Shown: piece by piece, positions 8,342-16,069 of the stretch
Layout of the letters: each line of letters starts with the position of its first letter
Position numbering within the stretch: the stretch's first letter is position 1
Assembly (NCBI GenBank): GCA_018432235.1
Contig: JAHDLO010000022.1
Span: 1-64,000 of the forward strand
Source: Clostridiaceae bacterium
GTDB taxonomy: Bacteria > Bacillota > Clostridia > Peptostreptococcales > Natronincolaceae
Length of the DNA stretch: 64,000 nt
Direction: 5' to 3'
Notes under the pieces: model-generated
What the model was told of the DNA's origin: nothing
The model's database searches: none
What the model saw: only the letters and a program-made list of their open reading frames with translations
Program-made: the position numbers and the translations under genes

Positions 8342-8743
8342 TTATCTGGTTTTCATCATCATCTTAAAGGGCTCCTTTTGAAAGCCGCTTTTTTCATACA
8401 AGCCATGGGCATCCTTGGTTGCCAATATCCCCAGAAGTCCTTCCAATCCTTTGTCGGCCATTATATTCTCCATTAGCAGCTTTCCTAAACCAAGGCCTCT
8501 ATAGTTAACATCAATAATAATATCGCATATCCAGTAAACCGTAGAATAATCTGTAACCACCCTGCCAAAGCCCACCTGTATATCGTTGTAGAATACACCA
8601 TAGCATATCGAGTTTTCAATGGACTTAATTATTGTTTCCTCACTTCGAGTCTTTGCCCAATAGGCTTGCTGGAGTAAAGCCTTAACAGCCTCAAGCCGGA
8701 GCTTTGATTTCTCATTTGACACATAAAAATTAGTAATGTCCAT
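8342..8743 (-). CDS. GNAT family N-acetyltransferase
   Basis: 133 residues with the acetyl-CoA pyrophosphate loop motif VNYRGLGLGKLLM after a beta strand (DIIID), and an alpha-4/beta-6 ending of the GLYEKSGFQ type. A cytoplasmic acetyltransferase; substrate not predictable. RBS GGGGGC lies 5-6 bases before ATG. Ten bases downstream of the class III aminotransferase gene and in the same direction, so probably in one operon with it. Confidence 0.88.
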   Translation of the reverse strand: MDITNFYVSNEKSKLRLEAVKALLQQAYWAKTRSEETIIKSIENSICYGVFYNDIQVGFGRVVTDYSTVYWICDIIIDVNYRGLGLGKLLMENIMADKGLEGLLGILATKDAHGLYEKSGFQKEPFKMMMKTR

Positions 8744-8753
8744 ATTATGCCCC

Positions 8754-9965
8754 CTAAATTAAATGTTGTAAAGCATGAGCAAGGGAGTCACATAGGTGGT
8801 CTATTTCTTCGTGGGTAATTGTCAACGCAGGATACAAATGGATATAATTATATGCGTCGGAGTACCCTGTAAATATCCCCCTAGTTAATAGCGCCTCAAA
8901 TACCTTACCTGCTCTATGGGTATTTTTAATGATCACGACATTCATCATTCCTCTGCCCCGTATTTCAGCTATGGCGCCTGTTGCTTCAGCTACCTCGTCT
9001 AGCTTAAAACGCAAATATTCTCCCATTTTATTTCCTTTGGCAATAAGCGCCTCCTCCACCATCAGCTGAATTACTTTTCTGGCGATCATGAGGCCCATGG
9101 GATCATCAATATGGGACTGAAGATATCTGAAGCCGGTGGCCTCAATAGCTTCTCCAAGGACTGCCTTAACCAATACACCGCTTATGGGATATCCGTTACC
9201 TAAGCCCTTACCCAAGGCAATAAAATCCGGTGCTAGTGCTTCTGTATCGAAGACAGTATAGTGCTGGTAGCCAAACCATTTGCCGGTTCTGCCAAAGCCG
9301 GTTGTGACTTCATTTGCGATTATACAGCCTCCAGCCCCCTTTACCGCCTGCACCAAATAGGCAATAAGCTTTTCCGGAGGACAAAGGACCAGACCACCAG
9401 AATTTCCCGGTTCAAATACAAAGGCGGCCATTTCCTCAAAGGCAACTGTTGCAAATTTGCCGCATTCCCTACAGTCAGTTAACTTATCACAGCTTAAACA
9501 TTCTTCTACGTCGATATCCAGCCATTTACTTTTGTCTCTAGGCATTCTCAAATCGGCGGAAGCCCCCAAGTAGGATATAGACAGACATAGCTTCATACTT
9601 CTACCGGTTACCAGCTCCGCCAAGAGCACCGCGAGAGCCACTGCTTCACTCCCTGAGGATAGAAAGCTGCCCTTGTAGATGGATTTTAGCCCAGCGGCAG
9701 CCGTCAGCTCCCTTACCAGGGCCTCGATGTGCTCTGTATCAAAAAAGTGATGAAGGTGAAATAATTTGTCGGCATTTTCAGCTAATACCTGCGACAGCTC
9801 TCTTCTGTTATGCCCCAATACCGCTGCCCAGCAGCCGGATTGAAGGTCACAAAGCGGGCCATATTCCTCGGTCAATATCCTTGTGCCAGAGGCCTCTAAA
9901 GCAGTGATAGTTACCTCTGGCTTTGGAAACATCTTCATTCTGAAACTCTGTTGACTTTCATTCAT
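8754..9965 (-). CDS. class III PLP-dependent aminotransferase
   Basis: 403 residues, fold-type I class III aminotransferase (ornithine, GABA, acetylornithine group). Seen: FLSSGSEAVALAV for cofactor phosphate binding, IIANEVTTGFGRTGKWFG before the cofactor aspartate region, and ALGKGLGNGYPISG with the Schiff-base lysine. Between them is a cysteine cluster, C-LS-C-x5-C-RE-C, around residues 172-183, resembling a zinc knuckle. Divergent from a MocR-type regulator, an arrangement like gabR/gabT of Bacillus, so an amino acid or omega-amine substrate is likely. The exact substrate cannot be assigned. Confidence 0.85.
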   Translation of the reverse strand: MNESQQSFRMKMFPKPEVTITALEASGTRILTEEYGPLCDLQSGCWAAVLGHNRRELSQVLAENADKLFHLHHFFDTEHIEALVRELTAAAGLKSIYKGSFLSSGSEAVALAVLLAELVTGRSMKLCLSISYLGASADLRMPRDKSKWLDIDVEECLSCDKLTDCRECGKFATVAFEEMAAFVFEPGNSGGLVLCPPEKLIAYLVQAVKGAGGCIIANEVTTGFGRTGKWFGYQHYTVFDTEALAPDFIALGKGLGNGYPISGVLVKAVLGEAIEATGFRYLQSHIDDPMGLMIARKVIQLMVEEALIAKGNKMGEYLRFKLDEVAEATGAIAEIRGRGMMNVVIIKNTHRAGKVFEALLTRGIFTGYSDAYNYIHLYPALTITHEEIDHLCDSLAHALQHLI

Positions 9966-9998
9966 TTTAGCACCTCCAAGCTATGCATATTTACAAAT

Positions 9999-10062
9999 TC
10001 AGTATATAATACAGAATATAATAGTTCAATTTTATGATTTTAATTCTGTACTACTACAGAAT
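9999..10062. promoter_or_regulatory. MocR operator in the divergent region
   Basis: ATTCTGTA-CTAC-TACAGAAT (10043-10062) is a perfect inverted repeat. A second half site ATACAGAAT lies near 10009-10017. MocR/GabR proteins bind such repeated sites between divergent genes. The repeat lies downstream of an upstream in-frame ATG at 10034, which argues that translation of the regulator starts later. Confidence 0.65.
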
Positions 10063-10081
10063 AGGAAAAGGGGTGTTAAGG

Positions 10082-11458
10082 TTGAAGGAAATCAAAGGGG
10101 ATATTGTTAGAGCTTTTATCTTTAAGGAAATAAAGGCCAGAAGAATAAAAACGGGGCAGCGACTTCCCAGCTGTAGGGAACTATCTGCAAGGCTTGGTGT
10201 CAATAAAATCACTGTTAACAAAGCCTATCATCAGCTGGAAAGGGAAAATGTGGTCTATAGCATTCCACGGGGAGGCTTTTATCTTTTGGAGGAAAATACG
10301 GATAAGGCTGCAACAATGGGGGGAAAGGTGGATTTTTCCTCTGTTAAACCAGATGAAGGCCTTATACCCTATAGAGAGTTTACCCATGTAATGAATAGGG
10401 CGATTGATCTGCATCAGAGGAGTATTTTTAATTACGAGGCTGTAGGTGGATTGGCTTCCCTCAGAGAAACCCTTAAATATGAATTTATGAAGGAGGGTGT
10501 ATATACGAATACTGAACAAATAGTTATCACTCATGGGGCACAGCAGGCCATTCATTTAGCCCTTCAGGCAATTTTTAAGGGGAGAAAAGGGAAGCTGCTG
10601 GTGGAGGTTCCTACCTATAGCTTGGCTTTGAGGCTTGTGGATCATCTGGGTATAGGGGTTGTGGGAATTGAAAGAAAAAAGGAGGGCTTCGACTTTCAGG
10701 CCCTTGAAAAAATATTAGCATCTGATGAAATCCTTGCCTTCTATGTCATACCCAGACATCATAATCCCACTGGCTTTACCCTTGCGGAAGGGGATAAGCA
10801 AAAGCTGGCAGCGCTATCGGTAAAGTATAATGTGACCATTATTGAGGATGATTATCTGGCGGATTTGGGCTCCAAAAAAGGCGTACTGCCAATCCATTAT
10901 TATGATACCAGCGAAAATACCGTTTATATCCGAAGCTTTTCCAAAACCTTTATGCCGGGAATAAGAATGGGGGCAGCGGTTCTGCCTAAGGGTATGGTGG
11001 CGGCGGTGTTAGACCTTAAGCATAGCATCGACTTAAACACCTCAAGACTACCGCAGGCAGCTCTGGACTTATTTATAAAGTCCGGCATGTATGATAAGCA
11101 TATTAAAAGGATCAGAGGCCTGTATGAGGCAAAACTGAAGCAGGCAGCTGAAATAATGAAATTATTGGACACTGAGGGATTATTTTATCATGTGCCAAAG
11201 CATGGCATTTTTATTTGGCTAAGGCTGCCGGAGGATATCAATGCCCTAAAGCTGGAAACAGCGCTTGCAGATCGAGTCATTTTAATAAAGACAGCATCAG
11301 AGTTTTTTCCAGTGGAATACAGAGAAGAATGTAAAGCCAACAGCTGTGTCAGGCTATGTGTTCTGGGAGTAAAGAAGGAAGATATCAAGGCTCTTGCTTC
11401 TATTATTTCGGTTATAAAAAGCATGAGAGATGGAAAGCATCTTTCTAAGCAGGTATAA
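10082..11458 (+). CDS. MocR/GabR-type regulator (GntR helix-turn-helix fused to aminotransferase domain)
   Basis: About 458 residues. The N-terminal 75 residues are a GntR winged helix (LPSCRELSARLGVNKITVNKAYHQLE). The rest is a fold-type I aminotransferase-like domain with the PLP lysine in SFSKTFMPGIRMG. Start set at TTG 10082, preceded by AAAAGGGG, because the operator palindrome lies at 10043-10062; ATG 10034 or a GTG near 10070 remain possible. Such proteins sense an amine or PLP adduct and activate a neighbouring aminotransferase gene, here probably the divergent class III enzyme. Confidence 0.9.
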   Translation: MKEIKGDIVRAFIFKEIKARRIKTGQRLPSCRELSARLGVNKITVNKAYHQLERENVVYSIPRGGFYLLEENTDKAATMGGKVDFSSVKPDEGLIPYREFTHVMNRAIDLHQRSIFNYEAVGGLASLRETLKYEFMKEGVYTNTEQIVITHGAQQAIHLALQAIFKGRKGKLLVEVPTYSLALRLVDHLGIGVVGIERKKEGFDFQALEKILASDEILAFYVIPRHHNPTGFTLAEGDKQKLAALSVKYNVTIIEDDYLADLGSKKGVLPIHYYDTSENTVYIRSFSKTFMPGIRMGAAVLPKGMVAAVLDLKHSIDLNTSRLPQAALDLFIKSGMYDKHIKRIRGLYEAKLKQAAEIMKLLDTEGLFYHVPKHGIFIWLRLPEDINALKLETALADRVILIKTASEFFPVEYREECKANSCVRLCVLGVKKEDIKALASIISVIKSMRDGKHLSKQV

Positions 11459-11464
11459 TTCCAC

Positions 11465-11575
11465 CGACAAGCATGCAAACGGGGATGCAAAGCGAGAGGG
11501 CTTTGATCTCTCTGTCACCGGCATTAGGGAAAGGACTAAAGTATAAATCATCTCCCCGAGGGTCAAACTAAATGA
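11465..11575 (+). other. structured leader of unknown class
   Basis: The 127 bases between the MocR gene and the VTT-domain gene contain several complementary pairs: GCAT/ATGC (near 11472-11489), GAGAG/CTCTC (around 11494-11512) and TTAG/CTAA (around 11525-11540). The stretch ATGCAAAGCGAGAGGG is loosely like parts of c-di-GMP-I riboswitches, but the required full architecture was not found. It may be an RNA leader of the next gene. Confidence 0.3.
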
Positions 11576-11585
11576 CTAGGAAACT

Positions 11586-12290
11586 ATGAAGCGGGGAATA
11601 GAAATGTTTAAGGGCAGAAAAACCAAAGGACTTATTATATTGGCAGGGATAATAGCTGCTGTTGCTGTATTCTTAATTTGGAAATTTGAGGCATGGGAGC
11701 TATTTAGCATTAATTATCTCAGGAGCTTTACCGGAAGAATCCGGGACCTAAAGGCATTGGGGGTCATACTATATCTTTTGGTATTTGCGGTGTCGGTAAT
11801 ATTGTTTATGCCGAGTCTGCCCTTTACCTTATTGGGGGGAATTACCTATGGTATAGGCTGGGGAATCGTAATTGCAACCTGTGGAGACTTTTTTGGCTCA
11901 GCGATGGCCTTTATAATAGGCAGATATTTCGCAAAGGAAAAAATTGAGGATAAGCTAAAGAAGAATAAGGCCTTTCAGGAGATAAATGAGGGGGTTCAGA
12001 AGGAGGGCTGGCGAATTGTTGCAATCACCAGAATGGTACCGATAATCCCCCATTGGTTTCAGAATTACGCCTATGGCGTAACGGAAATATCCTTCAGGAC
12101 CTACGCTTTGGTTTGCTTTCTCAGCATTCTTCCCGGTACAGCTGTATGGGTATTTACAATAAATACTATAGGCAGAGGCCAGGAGGATGCAAGGCGGTCA
12201 ATGCTTTATCTTGCTTTGGCTACTGTAGCCATCGTGGGGATTTCGTATATTCCCAAATACATTTATAAAAAGAAGCATATGAAAACTTGA
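11586..12290 (+). CDS. TVP38/TMEM64 (VTT domain) membrane protein
   Basis: 234 residues with about five to six membrane segments. The VTT (DedA-like) signature is visible: MPSLPFTLLGGITYG-GWG, then a GDFFGSAMAFIIGRYFAK re-entrant region and a conserved R in ITRMVPIIPHWFQNYAYGVT. Members are polytopic membrane proteins thought to act in lipid scrambling or membrane homeostasis. An alternative start at ATG 11604 has a better ribosome site (GCGGGG). Confidence 0.85.
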   Translation: MKRGIEMFKGRKTKGLIILAGIIAAVAVFLIWKFEAWELFSINYLRSFTGRIRDLKALGVILYLLVFAVSVILFMPSLPFTLLGGITYGIGWGIVIATCGDFFGSAMAFIIGRYFAKEKIEDKLKKNKAFQEINEGVQKEGWRIVAITRMVPIIPHWFQNYAYGVTEISFRTYALVCFLSILPGTAVWVFTINTIGRGQEDARRSMLYLALATVAIVGISYIPKYIYKKKHMKT

Positions 12291-12460
12291 AGCAATGCGC
12301 AAGAGCCAGCAAGACTTGACAAATTCCGCACAATTCTTTAATATTTTAATGGATTGTGTTTTTTGTTGCCATTTTTCATATATGGTAGGAAATCGGGTGT
12401 TTCACACAATTTATACTAAAATATCTTCATCATAGAGTGGATTTGAGAAAGGGGATTATC

Positions 12461-12715
12461 ATGTACGCATTTACACCAAGCGGCGTTTGCGCAAAACAAA
12501 TTGTTTTTTCCATCAAGGATGGGATTATTGAAAAGGTGGTCTTTCAGGGAGGATGCTCAGGCAATCTTCAAGGTATAAGCCGTCTCATTGAAGGTATGCC
12601 GGTAGAGGAAGCCATGACGAAGCTAAGGGGAATTCCCTGTGGTGGCAGGCCTACCTCATGTCCGGATCAGCTGGCAATTGCCTTGGAGGCCGCAATTCAA
12701 CAGGAAGCAGTATAG
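12461..12715 (+). CDS. TIGR03905-type TSCPD domain protein
   Basis: About 84 residues. The C-terminal TSCPDQLA motif and cysteines in GVCAKQI, GGCSGNL and IPCGG match the TSCPD domain, which is found alone or at the C terminus of class II ribonucleotide reductases. ATG 12461 follows GAAAGGGGAT; a GTG at 12437 is less likely. The stop TAG is the first three bases of a family 2 repeat element (TAGTACC). Function as a stand-alone protein is unknown; a metal or nucleotide link is only a guess. Confidence 0.8.
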   Translation: MYAFTPSGVCAKQIVFSIKDGIIEKVVFQGGCSGNLQGISRLIEGMPVEEAMTKLRGIPCGGRPTSCPDQLAIALEAAIQQEAV

Positions 12716-12835
12716 TACCTCATCACAATTAAATCCTTGGATAATCTCTGGTTAAATTGCCATATAGCTTTGCTGTCGTCAGTCGCTTCTATTTTCGATA
12801 TGACTTCCGGCATCGTTCTATATGTATATTTACCT
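12713..12835 (-). repeat. MITE family 2, degraded copy
   Basis: Starts with TAGTACC at the stop codon of the TSCPD gene. Compared with the complement of 22520-22677, it keeps GGATAAtCTC-GG and the core TGTCGTCAGTCGC (12774-12786), 61 bases from the end in this copy against 62 in the intact copy. The other end is eroded. The rest of the gap to 13030 holds an AT-rich leader and no gene. Confidence 0.6.
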
Positions 12836-13029
12836 TAGGGTTTAACATAGGCTCTAACTATGGGGGGATACTAATAAATACATGATTTAATATAAGAGCA
12901 TAATAATAAGAAGGGTAACTGTGCCTCATTGCATTGCTTTGTCTGAAAAATGTAAATTATCTCAGTGGTAAACCCAGCATTAATTGCGACAAGGCATCAA
13001 TAAATAGAAGTTAAGAAAGAGCTGATAAA

Positions 13030-14475
13030 ATGAAGGATAAGGGTTTCGAAAATTACAAGCTAAGCGATGAACTGCTAAAGTCAATTGCCATGCTTGGTTA
13101 CAAAAGCCTCACCAATGTACAGGAGAAGGTTATACCAGAGCTGCTGGCCCATAAGGATATCATCGTGAAGTCCCAAACCGGCAGCGGAAAGACGGCTGCC
13201 TATGCCATACCCATATGTCAGCTGGTGGAGTGGGAGGACAATAAGCCACAGGCCTTAGTGTTGGTTCCCACTAGAGAGCTGGCTATTCAGGTAAAGGAGG
13301 ATTTCTTTAATTTAGGTAGATTTAAGCGGATTAAGGTAGCAGCCCTTTATGGCAAGGCCCCCTTTGAGCTGCAGGAAAAGGAGCTAAAGCAGAAAACCCA
13401 TGTTGTGGTGGGTACGCCCGGCCGGACAATCGATCATCTGGAGCGGGGAACCCTAGACACCTCAAGTATTAAATACTTAGTCATTGATGAAGCAGACGAA
13501 ATGCTGAGCATGGGCTTCCTTGAACAGCTGGAGAGCATTATAAGCCAGTTGCCGAAGGATAGGGTGACGGTGCTATTATCTGCAACAATGGCAAAGGATA
13601 TTGAGTCCCTATGCAGTGCATACATGAAAAATCCCATCTTTATAGAAATTGCCTCCCAAAGCACAGCAGTGGACAGGATACTTCAAGAGGGGTATCGTGT
13701 TGATGAGGATGGGAAGCTTGATCTATTAAAGGATATCACAGTGATTGAAAATCCAGATAGCTGCATTATTTTTTGCAATACCAAGCAAAGGGTTGACGAG
13801 GTACATAAAGAGCTGCTGTCCTGTGGTTATTCCTGTGAAAAAATCCATGGCGGAATGGAGCAACGGGATAGATTAAGGGTGATGGAGAAATTCAAGCAGG
13901 GCTATTTTAGATATTTAATAGCCACTGATGTTGCAGCCAGAGGTATTGATATCGACAACATCTCATTGGTAGTTAACTATGATATACCACAGGATAAAGA
14001 GGTCTATGTCCATAGAATCGGAAGAACCGGCCGAAGGGATAGGGAAGGGAAGGCTATAACCCTCATTAGTGAAGCTGACGATAGGTATTTAAGGGATATC
14101 ACTAAGTACATAGGTAAAGAGCTGACTATTAAGGAAAAGCCCGACAGTTCTCAGGCATCTGGCTTTAAGAAGGCTTTTTTAGAGAAGATGAGGACCTCAG
14201 CTTTAGTAAAAGAGGCAAAGGGTGCGCCTTTGAATCAGGAGATTATGAAGCTCCATATTAATGCCGGGAAAAAGACTAAAATGAGGGCTGTAGATATCGT
14301 AGGTACCCTATGTAATATTGATGGTATCACCAAGGACGATATCGGCATCATTAACATATTGGATATCTCTACCTATGTTGAAATACTCAATAATAAGGGA
14401 GAACTGGCCTTTCAAGAGCTGCAGAGGATAAATATCAAGGGCAGACCGAGAAGGGTTAGTAAGGTTGATCAATAA
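13030..14475 (+). CDS. dbpA: DEAD-box RNA helicase, DbpA/YxiN type
   Basis: 481 residues. All helicase motifs are visible: Q motif ahead of SQTGSGKTAAY (motif I), VPTRELAIQ, GTPGRT, VIDEADEML (II), LLSATM (III), ATDVAARGIDID (V), HRIGRTGR (VI). The last 75 residues match the DbpA RNA-binding domain (KLHINAGKKTKMRAVDIVGTL, DIGIINILDISTYVEI), which targets 23S rRNA hairpin 92. A cytoplasmic ribosome-assembly helicase. The upstream 300-base AT-rich region may be a leader. Followed by a terminator. Confidence 0.9.
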   Translation: MKDKGFENYKLSDELLKSIAMLGYKSLTNVQEKVIPELLAHKDIIVKSQTGSGKTAAYAIPICQLVEWEDNKPQALVLVPTRELAIQVKEDFFNLGRFKRIKVAALYGKAPFELQEKELKQKTHVVVGTPGRTIDHLERGTLDTSSIKYLVIDEADEMLSMGFLEQLESIISQLPKDRVTVLLSATMAKDIESLCSAYMKNPIFIEIASQSTAVDRILQEGYRVDEDGKLDLLKDITVIENPDSCIIFCNTKQRVDEVHKELLSCGYSCEKIHGGMEQRDRLRVMEKFKQGYFRYLIATDVAARGIDIDNISLVVNYDIPQDKEVYVHRIGRTGRRDREGKAITLISEADDRYLRDITKYIGKELTIKEKPDSSQASGFKKAFLEKMRTSALVKEAKGAPLNQEIMKLHINAGKKTKMRAVDIVGTLCNIDGITKDDIGIINILDISTYVEILNNKGELAFQELQRINIKGRPRRVSKVDQ

Positions 14476-14493
14476 AGCACTTAAGGTAATAGA

Positions 14494-14520
14494 GCCTCCG
14501 CAATGACGGAGGCTTCTACA
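14494..14520 (+). terminator. intrinsic terminator
   Basis: GCCTCCG-caatga-CGGAGGC hairpin followed by TTCT; 19 bases after the helicase stop. Confidence 0.7.
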
Positions 14521-14603
14521 TGTGTTGAATTATAATAAAACCAATTCGCTTTTTCATAACTACAGAACTACAGAAAAGTAATAATAAGGGGCCAGCCTTA
14601 ACT

Positions 14604-14822
14604 TTATTTGATCAGCTTTATCATCAGACTTTTTTTGAAGCTTCTTAGCTTATTCATATCGTACCTTAGTGCAATTAAGCCTATAATATAAAAGGCTATA
14701 CTAATCCCCAGCATGAAGCCCATTATAGCATCAGGAATAGTTAAAAATCTTTTGGCTAAAAAATAAAATACAGTAGTAATAGCGCCCAGAAAGTAATAAA
14801 TAATAGCGCCTTGATTTTTCAT
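14604..14822 (-). CDS. small membrane protein
   Basis: 72 residues, two hydrophobic segments (about 8-28 and 33-53) and a basic tail. RBS AGGAGGG lies before ATG. Last gene of an XRE-regulator/membrane protein cluster; family not recognised. Confidence 0.65.
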   Translation of the reverse strand: MKNQGAIIYYFLGAITTVFYFLAKRFLTIPDAIMGFMLGISIAFYIIGLIALRYDMNKLRSFKKSLMIKLIK

Positions 14823-14834
14823 AACAAGTCCCTC

Positions 14835-15287
14835 CTAAAATTTTCTTCTATAATATAGCTTCAAAGAACCCTTCATTAAAGCCATAAATATAAGCACTGC
14901 CACTAGCGTAAGAAATACCAGCTGGTTGAAAAAGCCTGCTATTATTGAGGCTATACCCAAAACTGCCAGGGAAAGGTTAAGGCCTACACCACCGATTTTA
15001 TCCTGAATAAGCCTTGATCTCTCATCATTTTCTGCTATGTACAGCTTCTTAAGCCTGCCTTCATCCCTTAATGCCCTTGTATAATTGACAATATCCTTCA
15101 GCATCATTACCTGAATCCCTGTGAAAATTCCAAACTGATAGCCCCTAATCATGTCTGACAAATTTTGACTGCCACCTGCAATTTTTGTTCGATAAATGAG
15201 CGTAAGAACAATAAAGGCTACTGCCACTAGATTAAAGCCTACCAATCCGTACAATCGTTTCTTTAAATCCATTTTAAACTTCTCCAT
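14835..15287 (-). CDS. membrane protein of an XRE-linked cluster
   Basis: 150 residues, four predicted membrane segments in two pairs separated by a charged loop (LKKLYIAENDERSRLIQDKIGG). This loop style is seen in uncharacterised membrane proteins next to small XRE regulators in Firmicutes. Its ATG shares one base with the TAA stop of the XRE gene, so the two are translationally coupled. Function unknown; it might be the sensor or target of the regulator. Confidence 0.7.
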   Translation of the reverse strand: MEKFKMDLKKRLYGLVGFNLVAVAFIVLTLIYRTKIAGGSQNLSDMIRGYQFGIFTGIQVMMLKDIVNYTRALRDEGRLKKLYIAENDERSRLIQDKIGGVGLNLSLAVLGIASIIAGFFNQLVFLTLVAVLIFMALMKGSLKLYYRRKF

Positions 15288-15493
15288 TACAATTCCTCCA
15301 CTTCTGAAAAATCAAATACCTCTTCAATTGTAAGACCAAAATGCTTTGCTATTTTGTAGGCTAAAACCAAAGATGCAGTGTATTTTTCACATTCTAGAGA
15401 GGTAATTGTCTGTCTCGTAACGCCAACCGCCAAAGCTAATTCCTCCTGTGAGAGCTTGTGCTGCTTTCGTAATTCTTGAATCCTCGTTTTCAA
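15287..15493 (-). CDS. small XRE/Cro-type transcriptional regulator
   Basis: 68 residues if TTG at 15493 is the start: AAGGAGG lies 8 bases before it, whereas ATG 15499 would be only one or two bases from that site. One helix-turn-helix (LSQEELALAVGVTRQTITSLECEKYTASLVLAYKIAKHFG) and an acidic tail. Such YozG-like repressors control small membrane-protein operons. Three TTGCAAAGC half sites surround its promoter. Confidence 0.85.
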   Translation of the reverse strand: MKTRIQELRKQHKLSQEELALAVGVTRQTITSLECEKYTASLVLAYKIAKHFGLTIEEVFDFSEVEEL

Positions 15494-15505
15494 AAGCATT
15501 CCTCC

Positions 15506-15571
15506 TTGCAAAGCTTACTTTACAATTATAGTATAGTGCGCTTTGCAATATATGTCAAGTCAGCTTTGCAA
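15506..15571 (-). promoter_or_regulatory. promoter with three XRE half-site repeats
   Basis: On the minus strand TTGACA (15553-15558) is 17 bases from TATACT (15530-15535). The 9-base site TTGCAAAGC occurs at 15506-15514, inverted at 15540-15548 (between -35 and -10) and again inverted at 15563-15571. The placement fits autorepression by the small XRE protein. Confidence 0.75.
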
Positions 15572-15574
15572 AAA

Positions 15575-15610
15575 AAAATAAAAAAAATTAGGGCTAAGTC
15601 ATTTAGCCCT
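15575..15610 (-). terminator. intrinsic terminator
   Basis: GGGCTAA/TTAGCCC hairpin followed on the minus strand by long T runs; ends the acetyltransferase transcript just before the XRE promoter. Confidence 0.75.
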
Positions 15611-15614
15611 TCAC

Positions 15615-15956
15615 TTACAATAAAAAGTGCTTTTTCATACTGTCAGTATATATAACGCCCATTTGCTCCCAAAACTCACCAGCATCCTTAATAGCCCATC
15701 CACAAAGGGTATGGTACTCATCCTTCAGTTGTTTAACTGCCAAGCTGCCATAGCCTCTACGCCGTTCATTAGCATATATACCTATAAATTCTATATATAC
15801 GCCGCCATCGGCTCTGCGTGAATTAAGTACAGCTTCTCCAACAATTCTTTGATCGGCTGAATCCATAATCTTAACAATCCTTGAATCCTTTGAATATACA
15901 GTAAAATAGCTTGAAATAAACCTAGAAACCTCCTTGGTTTCAATAAATCTCAGCAT
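15615..15956 (-). CDS. GNAT-like acetyltransferase
   Basis: 113 residues, short for GNAT. Contains a strand-turn-helix IEFIGIYANERRRGYGSLAVKQL (R-R-G-Y-G acetyl-CoA loop) and an ending FWEQMGVIYTD. RBS GGGGGAAGGG is present. Substrate unknown. Confidence 0.78.
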   Translation of the reverse strand: MLRFIETKEVSRFISSYFTVYSKDSRIVKIMDSADQRIVGEAVLNSRRADGGVYIEFIGIYANERRRGYGSLAVKQLKDEYHTLCGWAIKDAGEFWEQMGVIYTDSMKKHFLL

Positions 15957-16069
15957 TTACCCTTCCCCCTAACAGTTAATGTTCTGGAGTATAAGCAAGG
16001 TAGTCAAATATGAATTTTATGTAAAAGAATTATGCTTCAGAATATCATAATATGTCACAAAGCGGTTGT

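Noticed and set aside
8125..8367. 80-codon plus-strand frame overlapping the acetyltransferase gene
   Set aside because: Repetitive TMTTMTT content, no ribosome site, and it runs through a terminator into an antisense gene.
11465..11575. c-di-GMP-I riboswitch before the VTT-domain gene
   Set aside because: Only a short GCAAAGC-like part agrees; the second half of the aptamer and the tetraloop-receptor arrangement could not be found.
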